DNA of 5,253 nt from Alphaproteobacteria bacterium (GTDB taxonomy: Bacteria; Pseudomonadota; Alphaproteobacteria; Kiloniellales; J153): the NCBI GenBank assembly GCA_003693905.1, contig RFLL01000172.1:1-5253 (forward strand). The letters are read 5' to 3'. The notes beneath the pieces are model-generated. The model saw only the letters and a program-made list of their open reading frames with translations, ran no database searches and was not told the origin of the DNA. The position numbers were made by a program, and so were the translations under genes. Positions 1 to 5,253 of this stretch are shown piece after piece; position 1 is the stretch's first letter; every line of letters starts with the position of its first letter.

Positions 1-892
1 GCGTCGTGCCGGTGCCGTCCTTGCCCAGGCTTTCCGCCCACAACTGCCGGTACCACAGACCGAAACTGGCCAGGCGGTCGTCATAGGTCATGAGCACGCT
101 CTGGCTGATGGCGCGTTCGTGCAGCAGGCCGACGGCAATCGCTGCCCCCACGGCCGGCGCCACCGCCTCGACCCGCGGCGCTTCGATCGCCGCCCTGAGC
201 ACCTCCCGCGCCCCGGCACGCAGGGCCGTCACGTCGAGCCCGGCGAGCAACGCCGGCAATGCGCCGACTATCGAAAACACCGAGAACCGGCCGCCGATAC
301 CGGGATCGTGATCGAAGCGCGGCAGACCGTAATGGGAAGCCAGACGCGCAAGCGGGCTGTCCTTCGGCTCGGTGACGACGAGCGCGTGCGCGGCCATCGC
401 GTCGCGCCCGACCGCACGTTCCAGCGCCGGCAGCAGGACCAGGGCCTGCGCCAGCGTCTCGGCCGTGCCGCCGGATTTCGAGATCGCCACGATGCCGCTG
501 CGGGCAAGGTCGAGAGCGCCCAGCAGCGCCGTTACGGTATCGGGATCGACGTTGTCGAGGAAATGCAGCCGCGGCCCGCCGGTTGCGGGTCCGAAGCCGC
601 GATCGGCCAGGGCATAGAGGGTGCGTCCGCCCAGCGACGAGCCCCCGGTGCCGAGAATCACCACGTCGTCCAGCCGCCGCCGCCAGTCCACGACCAGGGG
701 ATGGAGCGGCGCCAGATCGTCACCGCCTTCGACCACGGCCAGGGCCGGCAGGCGTCCGCTTTCGTACATCTGAACCAGGCGATCATGGGCCGGGGCCGCG
801 GCCATCAGGGTGCGGGTCAGCGTCTCGTCGTCGAGGCCGCCGTCGCCGATCGCCGCGGCCAGGCAGCTCGACGTGTCGTGCTCAAACGCCAT
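1..892 (-). CDS. pgi: Glucose-6-phosphate isomerase (partial, 3' end off the left edge)
   Basis: Interconverts glucose-6-phosphate and fructose-6-phosphate in the cytoplasm (glycolysis and gluconeogenesis). The 297 visible codons begin MAFEHDTSSCLAAAIG. They carry the glycine-rich sugar-phosphate motif GTGGSSLGG (about residues 81-89), the phosphate-binding loop SKSGGTAET (138-146), and the signature GIGGRFSVFS (198-207) with the Arg that contacts substrate in known Pgi structures. WYRQLWAESLGKDGTGTT (280-297) contains the Glu expected to act as catalytic base (E287). The catalytic His and Lys expected nearer the C-terminus lie outside the window. GTGGSSLGG sits at residue 81 rather than about 150 as in the 549-residue E. 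coli enzyme, so this is the shorter bacterial form. The ATG at 892 is supported by a GGAGAAGG ribosome binding site six bases upstream (899-906). It follows the non-catalytic M16 gene by 50 bases and probably shares its transcript. Product assignment is secure. Confidence 0.96.
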   Translation of the reverse strand, partial: MAFEHDTSSCLAAAIGDGGLDDETLTRTLMAAAPAHDRLVQMYESGRLPALAVVEGGDDLAPLHPLVVDWRRRLDDVVILGTGGSSLGGRTLYALADRGFGPATGGPRLHFLDNVDPDTVTALLGALDLARSGIVAISKSGGTAETLAQALVLLPALERAVGRDAMAAHALVVTEPKDSPLARLASHYGLPRFDHDPGIGGRFSVFSIVGALPALLAGLDVTALRAGAREVLRAAIEAPRVEAVAPAVGAAIAVGLLHERAISQSVLMTYDDRLASFGLWYRQLWAESLGKDGTGTT

Positions 893-942
893 CTCGTGCC
901 TTCTCCGCGCGTGCCTCGCGCATCCTTGCGATCAGACTGCCG

Positions 943-2283
943 TCAACTGTCGAGGTCGGGTGCCGGCGCCGTCGGCGTCACGCCAGTGGGATGACCGACC
1001 ACGACGACGGCGAGCCTGTCGGGATCGTACAGCCGCCGCGCCACGCGCCGCGCCTGATCGAGCGTCACCGCCTCGATGAATGCGTTGCGCCGGTCGAGAT
1101 AGTCGATGCCCAGATTTTCAAGCTGCATTCCGACCAGCATGCCGGCGATGCGTCCCGAGCTGGAAAAGCGCAACGGAAACGAGCCGGTCAGGTAGGTCTT
1201 GGCATCGTCCAGTTCCTGCGCACTCGGCCCGGTCTCGCCCATGCGGCCCCATTCGCGGCGGATGATCTCCAGCGACTGCGCGACGCGCCCGTTCTGGGTC
1301 GCCACCCCGCCGACAACGAGCGCGGCGTGATCGAGCGGATTGAGATAGGAATAAACCGAATAGGCCAGGCCGCGCTTTTCGCGTACCTCCTTGTAGAGAC
1401 GCGAAGCAAAGCCGCCGCCGCCAAGGATGTAGTTGACGACATAGGCGGCGTAATAATCGGGATCATCGCGACGGATACCTTCGTGACCGAAGGCGACGAC
1501 GCTTTGCGGCACGTCCTTTTCGACCACGACCACGGCTCCGTCACCGGCCACCGCGGCGCTCGGCACCGCGGCGGAAGCGGCCGTGGCCGGCAGGGCGAGA
1601 AACGTCTCGTCGAGGAGGCGTGCCAGTTCCTGCGCGGTGATGTCTCCGACGACGCCGATCACCAGCGTATCGCGGGCGAAGCGCTCCTTGACGAAGGTGC
1701 GCAGGTCCTCGACGGTAATCCGCGGCACGCTGAGCTGCGTGCCGGAGACCGGGCGCCCGTAGGGATGATCGGGGAACAGCACCTTGGACAGGGTGCGCCG
1801 CGCGATCGAACGCGGATCTTCGGCCTCCTGCGCCAGGCCGGCCAGAATCTGGCTGCGGATGCGCGTCACCGGCTCGGCGTCGAAGCGCGGCTCGGTAAGC
1901 GCCAGACGCAGCAGCCGGAACGCCTCGTCACGGGTCTCGCTCAAGGTCTGCAACGTGCCGCCGAAGGTGTCGAGCGAGGCGTTGAAGCTCAGGCGGATCG
2001 ACAATTCCTGCAACCGGCCCTGAAACGCCTGGGAATCGAGCGGCCCGGCCCCTTCGTCGATGAGGCCGGAGACCATGTTGGCCAGCCCCTCCTTGCCGGC
2101 GGGGTCGAGCGCCGCGCCGCCCCGGAACGCCAGGTCGAGCGACAGGATCGGGTTGGTGTGATCCTCGACCAGCCACGCCTCGATGCCGCCGGGGCTGACC
2201 ACGCGCTGCACCTCGACCGCGCGGGCGGGTCCCGCCATTGCCAGGAGAACCAGAGCCGCAAGAAAGGCAAAGCAACGTGTCAT
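943..2283 (-). CDS. Non-catalytic M16 peptidase family protein, exported (partner of the upstream M16 peptidase)
   Basis: An M16 (pitrilysin/insulinase-type) protein of 446 residues from the ATG at 2283. Residues 1-22 form a classical signal peptide (MTRCFAFLAALVLLAMAGPARA, likely cut after ARA), so it acts in the periplasm. The N-terminal M16 domain keeps the fold-typical segment GKEGLANMVSGLIDEG (about 63-79) but has no HxxEH zinc site: Leu, Met and Val stand where His, Glu and His belong. The C-terminal M16 domain is well conserved, with ILGGGGFASRLY and REKRGLAYSVYS (about 286-312). This pattern is typical of the inactive subunit in two-subunit M16B proteases, where it helps form the chamber and binds peptide. 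A GTG at 2343 would add 20 residues but lacks a clear Shine-Dalgarno; the ATG has GGAAG seven bases upstream (2291-2295) and puts the signal peptide at the N-terminus. It follows the catalytic gene by 76 bases. The family is certain; lack of activity is inferred from the missing ligands. Confidence 0.92.
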   Translation of the reverse strand: MTRCFAFLAALVLLAMAGPARAVEVQRVVSPGGIEAWLVEDHTNPILSLDLAFRGGAALDPAGKEGLANMVSGLIDEGAGPLDSQAFQGRLQELSIRLSFNASLDTFGGTLQTLSETRDEAFRLLRLALTEPRFDAEPVTRIRSQILAGLAQEAEDPRSIARRTLSKVLFPDHPYGRPVSGTQLSVPRITVEDLRTFVKERFARDTLVIGVVGDITAQELARLLDETFLALPATAASAAVPSAAVAGDGAVVVVEKDVPQSVVAFGHEGIRRDDPDYYAAYVVNYILGGGGFASRLYKEVREKRGLAYSVYSYLNPLDHAALVVGGVATQNGRVAQSLEIIRREWGRMGETGPSAQELDDAKTYLTGSFPLRFSSSGRIAGMLVGMQLENLGIDYLDRRNAFIEAVTLDQARRVARRLYDPDRLAVVVVGHPTGVTPTAPAPDLDS

Positions 2284-2343
2284 GATCCTGCTTCCGATCC
2301 CGAACAATCCATGACGACTGGAAGAATTCCGCTTTTTTGGCAC

Positions 2344-2367
2344 CGGCTCAACTTGCGACTCAACTTG
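2344..2367 (-). repeat. 12-bp tandem duplication across the stop codon of the catalytic M16 gene
   Basis: On the minus strand CAAGTTGAGTCG is followed directly by CAAGTTGAGCCG (11 of 12 bases identical). The first copy contains the gene's TGA stop (2362-2360). Because the unit is 12 bases, the second copy supplies another TGA in the same frame four codons later. This is read directly from the sequence; any role as a backup stop is inference, and a chance slippage duplication is just as likely. Confidence 0.6.
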
Positions 2368-3808
2368 TCGGCTTGGGACGCAGAACGCCGGTCACCGATT
2401 GCACATCACGCAGGACTGCCCGGGCCGCGGCATTGACCTCGGCTGCGCTCACCGCCTGAATCCGCTCCGGCCACGCCTCGACGTCGGCCACGGTGCTGCC
2501 GGTGGTCAGCGCCCGCCCGAAGACATTGGGCGCCGTACTCAGGGAATCGCGGGCATAGACCGCCTGCGCCACCAGACGGCGGCGCGCGGCGACGACTTCT
2601 TCGTCGCTGACGCCATCTTTCAACAGGCGCACGATCTCCGCCCGCAGCGCCGCCTCGGCCGCGTCCAGATCGCCGCCCGGGCGCGGCGAGACGTAGAAGC
2701 GGAAGGTGGTGAGATCGAAGGAGTGGGCGTCGTAGGCACTGCCGGCCGCCGCCGCGATCCCCTGCTCGACGACCAGGCGACGATACAGCCGGCTGGTGGT
2801 GCCGCCGCCCATGATTTCGTCGAGCACCTGCAGGGCATAGGCGCGGTTGCCCCCGCTTTCATCCGTCCCGACCCGATCCGAATGATAACTGGGCGCCAGG
2901 TAGAGAATCGAAACCGAGGGCTGACGCACCCGTGCGCTTTCCAGCGTCACCCGCCGGGGGGCGAATTGCGGCGGCTCCTGCGGCCGGACGCGCGCAGGCA
3001 CCGGATGGGCCGGGATTACGCCGTAGTACTTTTCGGCCAGCGGACGCACTTCCTCGGCCGTGACGTCGCCGGCAACGATCAGAATCGCGTTGTTGGGCGC
3101 GTACCAGCGGCGATAGAAAGCGAGTGCGGTTTCGGTGTTGAGAGCCTTGATCTCGTGCTCCCAGCCGATCACCGGCAGGCGGTACGGGTGGTTGAGGTAA
3201 AGGGTCGCGTTGACCATTTCGGCCAGCTTGGCACCGGGGTCGTTGCTCACCCGGCTGCGCCGTTCTTCGAGCACGACGTCGCGTTCCGGCAGCACCACCT
3301 CGTCGGTGAGGACCAGGTTGGCCATCCGGTCGGCCTCGTACTTCATGACGATGTCCAGCCGGTCACGGGCCACCATCTGGTAGTAGGCCGTGTAATCGTG
3401 GCTGGTGAACGCGTTTTCGCGTCCGCCGTTGCGGGCAATGATCTTGGAGAACTCTCCCGGACCAAGAGTCCTGGTGCCCTTGAACATCAGGTGTTCGAGG
3501 AAATGCGCGTTGCCCGATTCCCCCGGCGCCTCGTCGGCGGCGCCGACCTTGTACCACACCATGTGGGTGACGATGGGGGCGCGGCGGTTGGTGACGACGA
3601 CCACCTGCAACCCGTTGTCGAGGGTGAAGGTCTGCGGATCGAAAACCTTGGCGGCGAGCGATCCCGGTCCCCACAGAACGGCAAGCACGACGAGGGCGAG
3701 GACGAGCGCACGGGTCCGGGAACGGTCCAGTTCGTGGCGGATGGCAAGAGTGCGCTGCGCGCCCCACCGCTGCAAGGCGACAAAGACTGCGGGACGTCGA
3801 GAATGCAT
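2360..3808 (-). CDS. Catalytic M16 family zinc metallopeptidase, exported or membrane-anchored
   Basis: A 482-residue M16B-type peptidase from the ATG at 3808. The inverted zinc motif HxxEH is intact as HFLEH (H102, E105, H106). The third zinc ligand is expected about 76 residues later and falls on the Glu pair in VLEERRSR (E181/E182). Supporting family blocks are FTLDNGLQVVVV near 60-72, GGRENAFTSHDYTAYY (about 128-143), NAILIVAGDVTAEE (240-253) and the C-terminal-domain motif IMGGGTTSRLYRRL (332-345). Export: an Arg-rich N-terminus of about 33 residues precedes a hydrophobic stretch ALVLALVVLAVLWGPGSLAA (34-53), which could be a long signal peptide ending at LAA or an uncleaved anchor. The start is set by GAAAGG six bases upstream (3815-3820); an in-frame TTG at 3898 overlaps the -35 box of the predicted promoter and is unlikely. 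The next gene encodes an M16 homologue without the zinc site, so a heterodimer is likely. The substrate is unknown. Confidence 0.94.
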   Translation of the reverse strand: MHSRRPAVFVALQRWGAQRTLAIRHELDRSRTRALVLALVVLAVLWGPGSLAAKVFDPQTFTLDNGLQVVVVTNRRAPIVTHMVWYKVGAADEAPGESGNAHFLEHLMFKGTRTLGPGEFSKIIARNGGRENAFTSHDYTAYYQMVARDRLDIVMKYEADRMANLVLTDEVVLPERDVVLEERRSRVSNDPGAKLAEMVNATLYLNHPYRLPVIGWEHEIKALNTETALAFYRRWYAPNNAILIVAGDVTAEEVRPLAEKYYGVIPAHPVPARVRPQEPPQFAPRRVTLESARVRQPSVSILYLAPSYHSDRVGTDESGGNRAYALQVLDEIMGGGTTSRLYRRLVVEQGIAAAAGSAYDAHSFDLTTFRFYVSPRPGGDLDAAEAALRAEIVRLLKDGVSDEEVVAARRRLVAQAVYARDSLSTAPNVFGRALTTGSTVADVEAWPERIQAVSAAEVNAAARAVLRDVQSVTGVLRPKPTS

Positions 3809-3814
3809 GATCGG

Positions 3815-3820
3815 CCTTTC
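3815..3820 (-). promoter_or_regulatory. Ribosome binding site deciding the M16 peptidase start
   Basis: GAAAGG on the minus strand lies six bases before the ATG at 3808. It favours this ATG over the in-frame TTG at 3898 and the GTG codons between them. Confidence 0.65.
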
Positions 3821-3868
3821 GTTCCGAGGGGCGTTCCGGAGATGCACCAGACTCACAGGCACGCCTTC

Positions 3869-3898
3869 GTTATATGAGTGTCGTGCGACGGCATGCAA
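3869..3898 (-). promoter_or_regulatory. Candidate sigma70-type promoter for the M16-M16-pgi operon
   Basis: On the minus strand TTGCAT (3898-3893; three of six match to TTGACA) is followed after 18 bases by TATAAC (3874-3869; five of six match to TATAAT). It stands out as AT-rich in a GC-rich region. Transcription would start near 3861-3863, leaving a leader of about 54 bases before the ATG at 3808. A short dyad, GTCG-CA-CGAC (3890-3881), sits between the two boxes and could be an operator, though it is short enough to be chance. The -10 box is good and the -35 box weak. Confidence 0.5.
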
Positions 3899-3954
3899 CC
3901 GGACGAAGCCAGAACGTCGCGCGCGAGGGCGGCATCATGGCAGGCGGCCGGTGA

Positions 3955-3993
3955 AGAATATCGAAATGCCGGTCCCGGGCGGCCCCGGGCGGC
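3955..3993 (-). terminator. Candidate intrinsic terminator after the lspA-lipoprotein pair
   Basis: On the minus strand CCCGGG-GCCG-CCCGGG (3989-3974) can fold into a six-base-pair GC stem with a four-base loop. It can be extended by GCC/GGC (3993-3991 with 3970-3968) across a small internal loop. It is followed by ATTTCGATATTCTTC (3967-3953), which is T-rich but not a clean run of T. It lies about 130 bases after the lipoprotein stop and just before the M16 promoter candidate, the right place to separate two transcription units. The broken T tract and distance from the stop make this tentative. Confidence 0.35.
3974..3993. repeat. Perfect 10-bp tandem duplication (CCCGGGCGGC twice)
   Basis: The unit CCCGGGCGGC occurs twice head to tail with no mismatch. 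Because CCCGGG is its own reverse complement, the duplication itself creates the stem of the hairpin described as a candidate terminator. Confidence 0.85.
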
Positions 3994-4120
3994 CGAGACA
4001 GCCGCCGCCCACCCGCGGGCGCTTCTCGGATGCTTGTGCGGGCACCGCAACGTGTCACGAGTGCAGCGAAGTCACGGGCGCCGGCACCGGAAACGGCCTC
4101 CAGCCCCCACAACCAGGCAC

Positions 4121-4702
4121 CTAGAAGATGCCTTCGAACAGAGCCTTGCGACGGCGCTTAATAGTCGGCGTCTGACCGGCGGTGATGTCCTTGCCGAGGG
4201 CCGTGACCTCGCGCAGCCGCTTGGATTCGGCGATCGGATCTATGACCTCGCCGTACGGATCCTTCTGCCGCCAGAAGACCAGAAATTCGAGGAAATCCTC
4301 GTCGGCGGCATTGAGTTCGGCCGTCTCGCGGTTGATGAGCATGCGGATCTGCGGGTCGACCTTGTCGGCACCGGCCGCCTTGAGCAGCGAGACTTCCCCC
4401 GGCGAGCGGGTATCCGGGGTCACGGCGGCCACCGGCACCGCCGGGGGCTGGTCCGGTTCGGCCCGGAAAACCGCCTTGCGCGCCTGCTGGGTCGGGCTGC
4501 CTTCCTGCGGACGGGGGAGGCCCGGTTTGGGCGGCCGCAACGTAAAATCAGGCGGCAGAGTGAGCGGCGCACGCGCAACGACGCGGAATTCATCCGGCGC
4601 CTGCTTGTTCAGACCAAGCTGCTGTCGGATTCCCTCGCACCCGCCAACGACGAGCACCAGGGCTGCGGCCGTAACGAGCCGCATGGTCAAGCTGCGGGTC
4701 AC
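4121..4702 (-). CDS. DUF3035 / BamF-like lipoprotein
   Basis: A 193-residue lipoprotein from the GTG at 4702. A basic start (VTRSLTMR) and hydrophobic core lead into the lipobox VGGC, with Cys22 as the predicted lipidated residue, so signal peptidase II should cleave it and the mature protein should be about 172 residues. The block LGLNKQAPDEFRVVARAPL, continuing LTLPPDFTLRPPKPG (about 29-61), is the hallmark of DUF3035 proteins of Alphaproteobacteria. To my knowledge this family is also annotated as BamF, a lipoprotein subunit of the beta-barrel assembly machine, which would place it at the outer membrane; I recall this and could not check it. A Pro-rich, Ala-rich linker (about 63-98) precedes a more conserved C-terminal half with INRETAELNAADEDFLEFL (123-141) and a basic tail ending IKRRRKALFEGIF. 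The ATG at 4684 is the alternative start (187 residues), but the GTG has the much better ribosome binding site. It is 98 bases downstream of lspA. Confidence 0.85.
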   Translation of the reverse strand: MTRSLTMRLVTAAALVLVVGGCEGIRQQLGLNKQAPDEFRVVARAPLTLPPDFTLRPPKPGLPRPQEGSPTQQARKAVFRAEPDQPPAVPVAAVTPDTRSPGEVSLLKAAGADKVDPQIRMLINRETAELNAADEDFLEFLVFWRQKDPYGEVIDPIAESKRLREVTALGKDITAGQTPTIKRRRKALFEGIF

Positions 4703-4708
4703 GGTCCG

Positions 4709-4716
4709 TCCTCCCC
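4709..4716 (-). promoter_or_regulatory. Strong Shine-Dalgarno deciding the GTG start of the lipoprotein gene
   Basis: GGGGAGGA on the minus strand ends six bases before the GTG at 4702. It is a near-complete anti-16S match at ideal spacing, so the GTG is preferred over the ATG six codons further in. Confidence 0.75.
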
Positions 4717-4800
4717 TCTTTTCCCGGCCTTTCTGCCTTTGTCGGGTTGCCATCGTCGAGCCGCCGCCGGCCCGGTTCCGGGCGCTGGCACCCGGCCGGA

Positions 4801-5253
4801 TCAACCCAAGTTGTCCGGCCCCTTTTTACCCCGCCGCGAGGTCTCGAACAAGCCGTCGAGAAGAAGCAGGCCGACCCCCACGGTAATCGCCGTGTCGGCG
4901 AAATTGAAGGCCGGCCAGTGCCAGTCGCCGATGTGGAGGTCGAGGAAATCGACCACGGCGCCAAGGCGCACCCGGTCGACCACGTTGCCGAGCGCGCCGC
5001 CGATCACCAGCCCGATGGCCCAGGCGATCAGAGGCTCCGGCTGGCGCCACAGCCACACCATCAGGCCGCCGACCACGGCCAGGGCGAAACCGGTGAGCAC
5101 CCAGGCGTTGGCGCTACCGCCCTGGAACAGGCCGAAGCTGATGCCGGTGTTGTGGGTCAGGACCAGATTGAAAAACGGGGTCAGCGGGATGACCCGCGGC
5201 GGGCGCATCAGATGTTCGACCACCGCCCATTTGGCCGCCTGATCGAGCGCGAC
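4801..5253 (-). CDS. lspA: Lipoprotein signal peptidase (signal peptidase II), partial, 5' end off the right edge
   Basis: An inner-membrane aspartic protease that removes the signal peptide of prolipoproteins after the lipobox Cys has been diacylated. The 150 visible residues start at VALDQAAKW, which holds the family's DQxxK motif from the first membrane helix, so only the first 15-25 residues and the start codon are missing. Further conserved blocks are FFNLVLTHNTGISFGLF (about 27-43), GNVVDRVRLGAVVDFLDL (89-106) with the first catalytic Asp (D93), and WPAFNFADTAI (113-123) with the second (D120). Hydrophobic helices at about 51-69, 74-88 and 120-135 match the four-helix topology once the missing N-terminal helix is counted. 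The C-terminus is a short basic cytoplasmic tail (SRRGKKGPDNLG). The next gene encodes a predicted lipoprotein that would be its substrate. Identification is secure. A GTG at 5223 opens a shorter frame, but it falls after the DQxxK motif and is not the true start. Confidence 0.97.
   Translation of the reverse strand, partial: VALDQAAKWAVVEHLMRPPRVIPLTPFFNLVLTHNTGISFGLFQGGSANAWVLTGFALAVVGGLMVWLWRQPEPLIAWAIGLVIGGALGNVVDRVRLGAVVDFLDLHIGDWHWPAFNFADTAITVGVGLLLLDGLFETSRRGKKGPDNLG

Larger units (their letters stand above)
3809..4120. other. 312-base intergenic spacer between lipoprotein and M16 genes
   Basis: This is the only gap of about 300 bases in the window. Its half next to the lipoprotein gene is very GC-rich and holds the tandem CCCGGG hairpin. 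The half next to the M16 gene is locally AT-richer and holds the promoter candidate and a leader of roughly 55 bases. Short open frames cross it on both strands, but none has a recognisable domain, a convincing ribosome binding site or a family-like composition, so I call no gene here. Confidence 0.7.

Noticed and set aside
2284..2343. 20-residue N-terminal extension of the non-catalytic M16 protein from a GTG start
   Set aside because: No Shine-Dalgarno precedes the GTG, and the extension would bury the clear signal peptide that begins at the ATG at 2283.
2284..2360. Possible promoter (TTGAGC-17-AATTCT) between the two M16 genes
   Set aside because: The -10 box matches consensus at only three of six positions and the -35 is partial. 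The local A/T richness alone explains the resemblance.
583..2436. 617-codon open frame on the plus strand opposite the non-catalytic M16 gene and pgi start
   Set aside because: It is antisense to two well-identified genes. Its translation is Arg/Gly/Pro-rich low-complexity sequence with no domain, as expected from a GC-rich shadow frame.
2399..3877. 492-codon open frame on the plus strand opposite the catalytic M16 gene
   Set aside because: It is antisense to a gene with an intact HxxEH site. Its composition is Arg/His/Asp-rich with no recognisable family, and it ends inside the M16 promoter candidate. It is a shadow of M16 codon usage.
3853..4112. Short minus-strand frames of 65 and 80 codons in the 312-base spacer
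   Set aside because: They run through the candidate terminator and promoter, have no convincing start signal, and read as random Arg/Ala/Pro sequence.
4703..4804. Longer lipoprotein reading frame starting from the TTG at 4804, overlapping the lspA stop by four bases
   Set aside because: It would put 34 extra highly basic residues before the lipoprotein signal peptide, whereas the GTG at 4702 has an excellent ribosome binding site at ideal spacing.
3878..5242. 454-codon open frame on the plus strand opposite the lipoprotein and lspA genes
   Set aside because: It is antisense to lspA and the DUF3035 gene. The composition changes along its length according to what it overlaps, with no domain and no ribosome binding site.

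Overview
The window is a GC-rich stretch of bacterial chromosome with every supportable gene on the minus strand. Reading in the direction of transcription (right to left), the order is: lspA (signal peptidase II, 5' end cut by the right edge), a DUF3035/BamF-like lipoprotein, a 312-base spacer, a catalytic M16 zinc peptidase, a non-catalytic M16 partner, and pgi (glucose-6-phosphate isomerase, 3' end cut by the left edge). The high GC content, the DUF3035 family (known from Alphaproteobacteria), the paired M16 genes and the short form of Pgi together suggest an alphaproteobacterium, most likely of the Rhodospirillales type. That placement is inferred from gene content and was not tested phylogenetically.

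Right block (4121-5253): lspA ends 98 bases before a GTG-started lipoprotein gene that has a very strong Shine-Dalgarno. LspA would itself process this lipoprotein's signal peptide. Middle (3809-4120): the only gene-free stretch of about 300 bases. It holds a GC-rich hairpin built from a 10-bp tandem duplication, followed on the minus strand by a modest T-rich tail (candidate terminator). Further on is a sigma70-like promoter (TTGCAT-18-TATAAC) about 60 bases before the first M16 gene. Left block (1-3808): an M16 peptidase with intact HxxEH, then an M16 homologue without it, then pgi. Spacings of 76 and 50 bases are compatible with one operon.

Functionally, the first four genes are envelope genes: lipoprotein maturation, a probable outer-membrane lipoprotein, and two exported M16 subunits likely to form a heterodimer with one active site. 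pgi is a cytoplasmic glycolysis/gluconeogenesis enzyme that appears simply to share the transcript. The long plus-strand open frames opposite the M16 genes are GC-driven shadows. I see no mobile element, CRISPR array, tRNA, rRNA or clearly new system; this looks like a conserved core region. The observations below are modest refinements of it.
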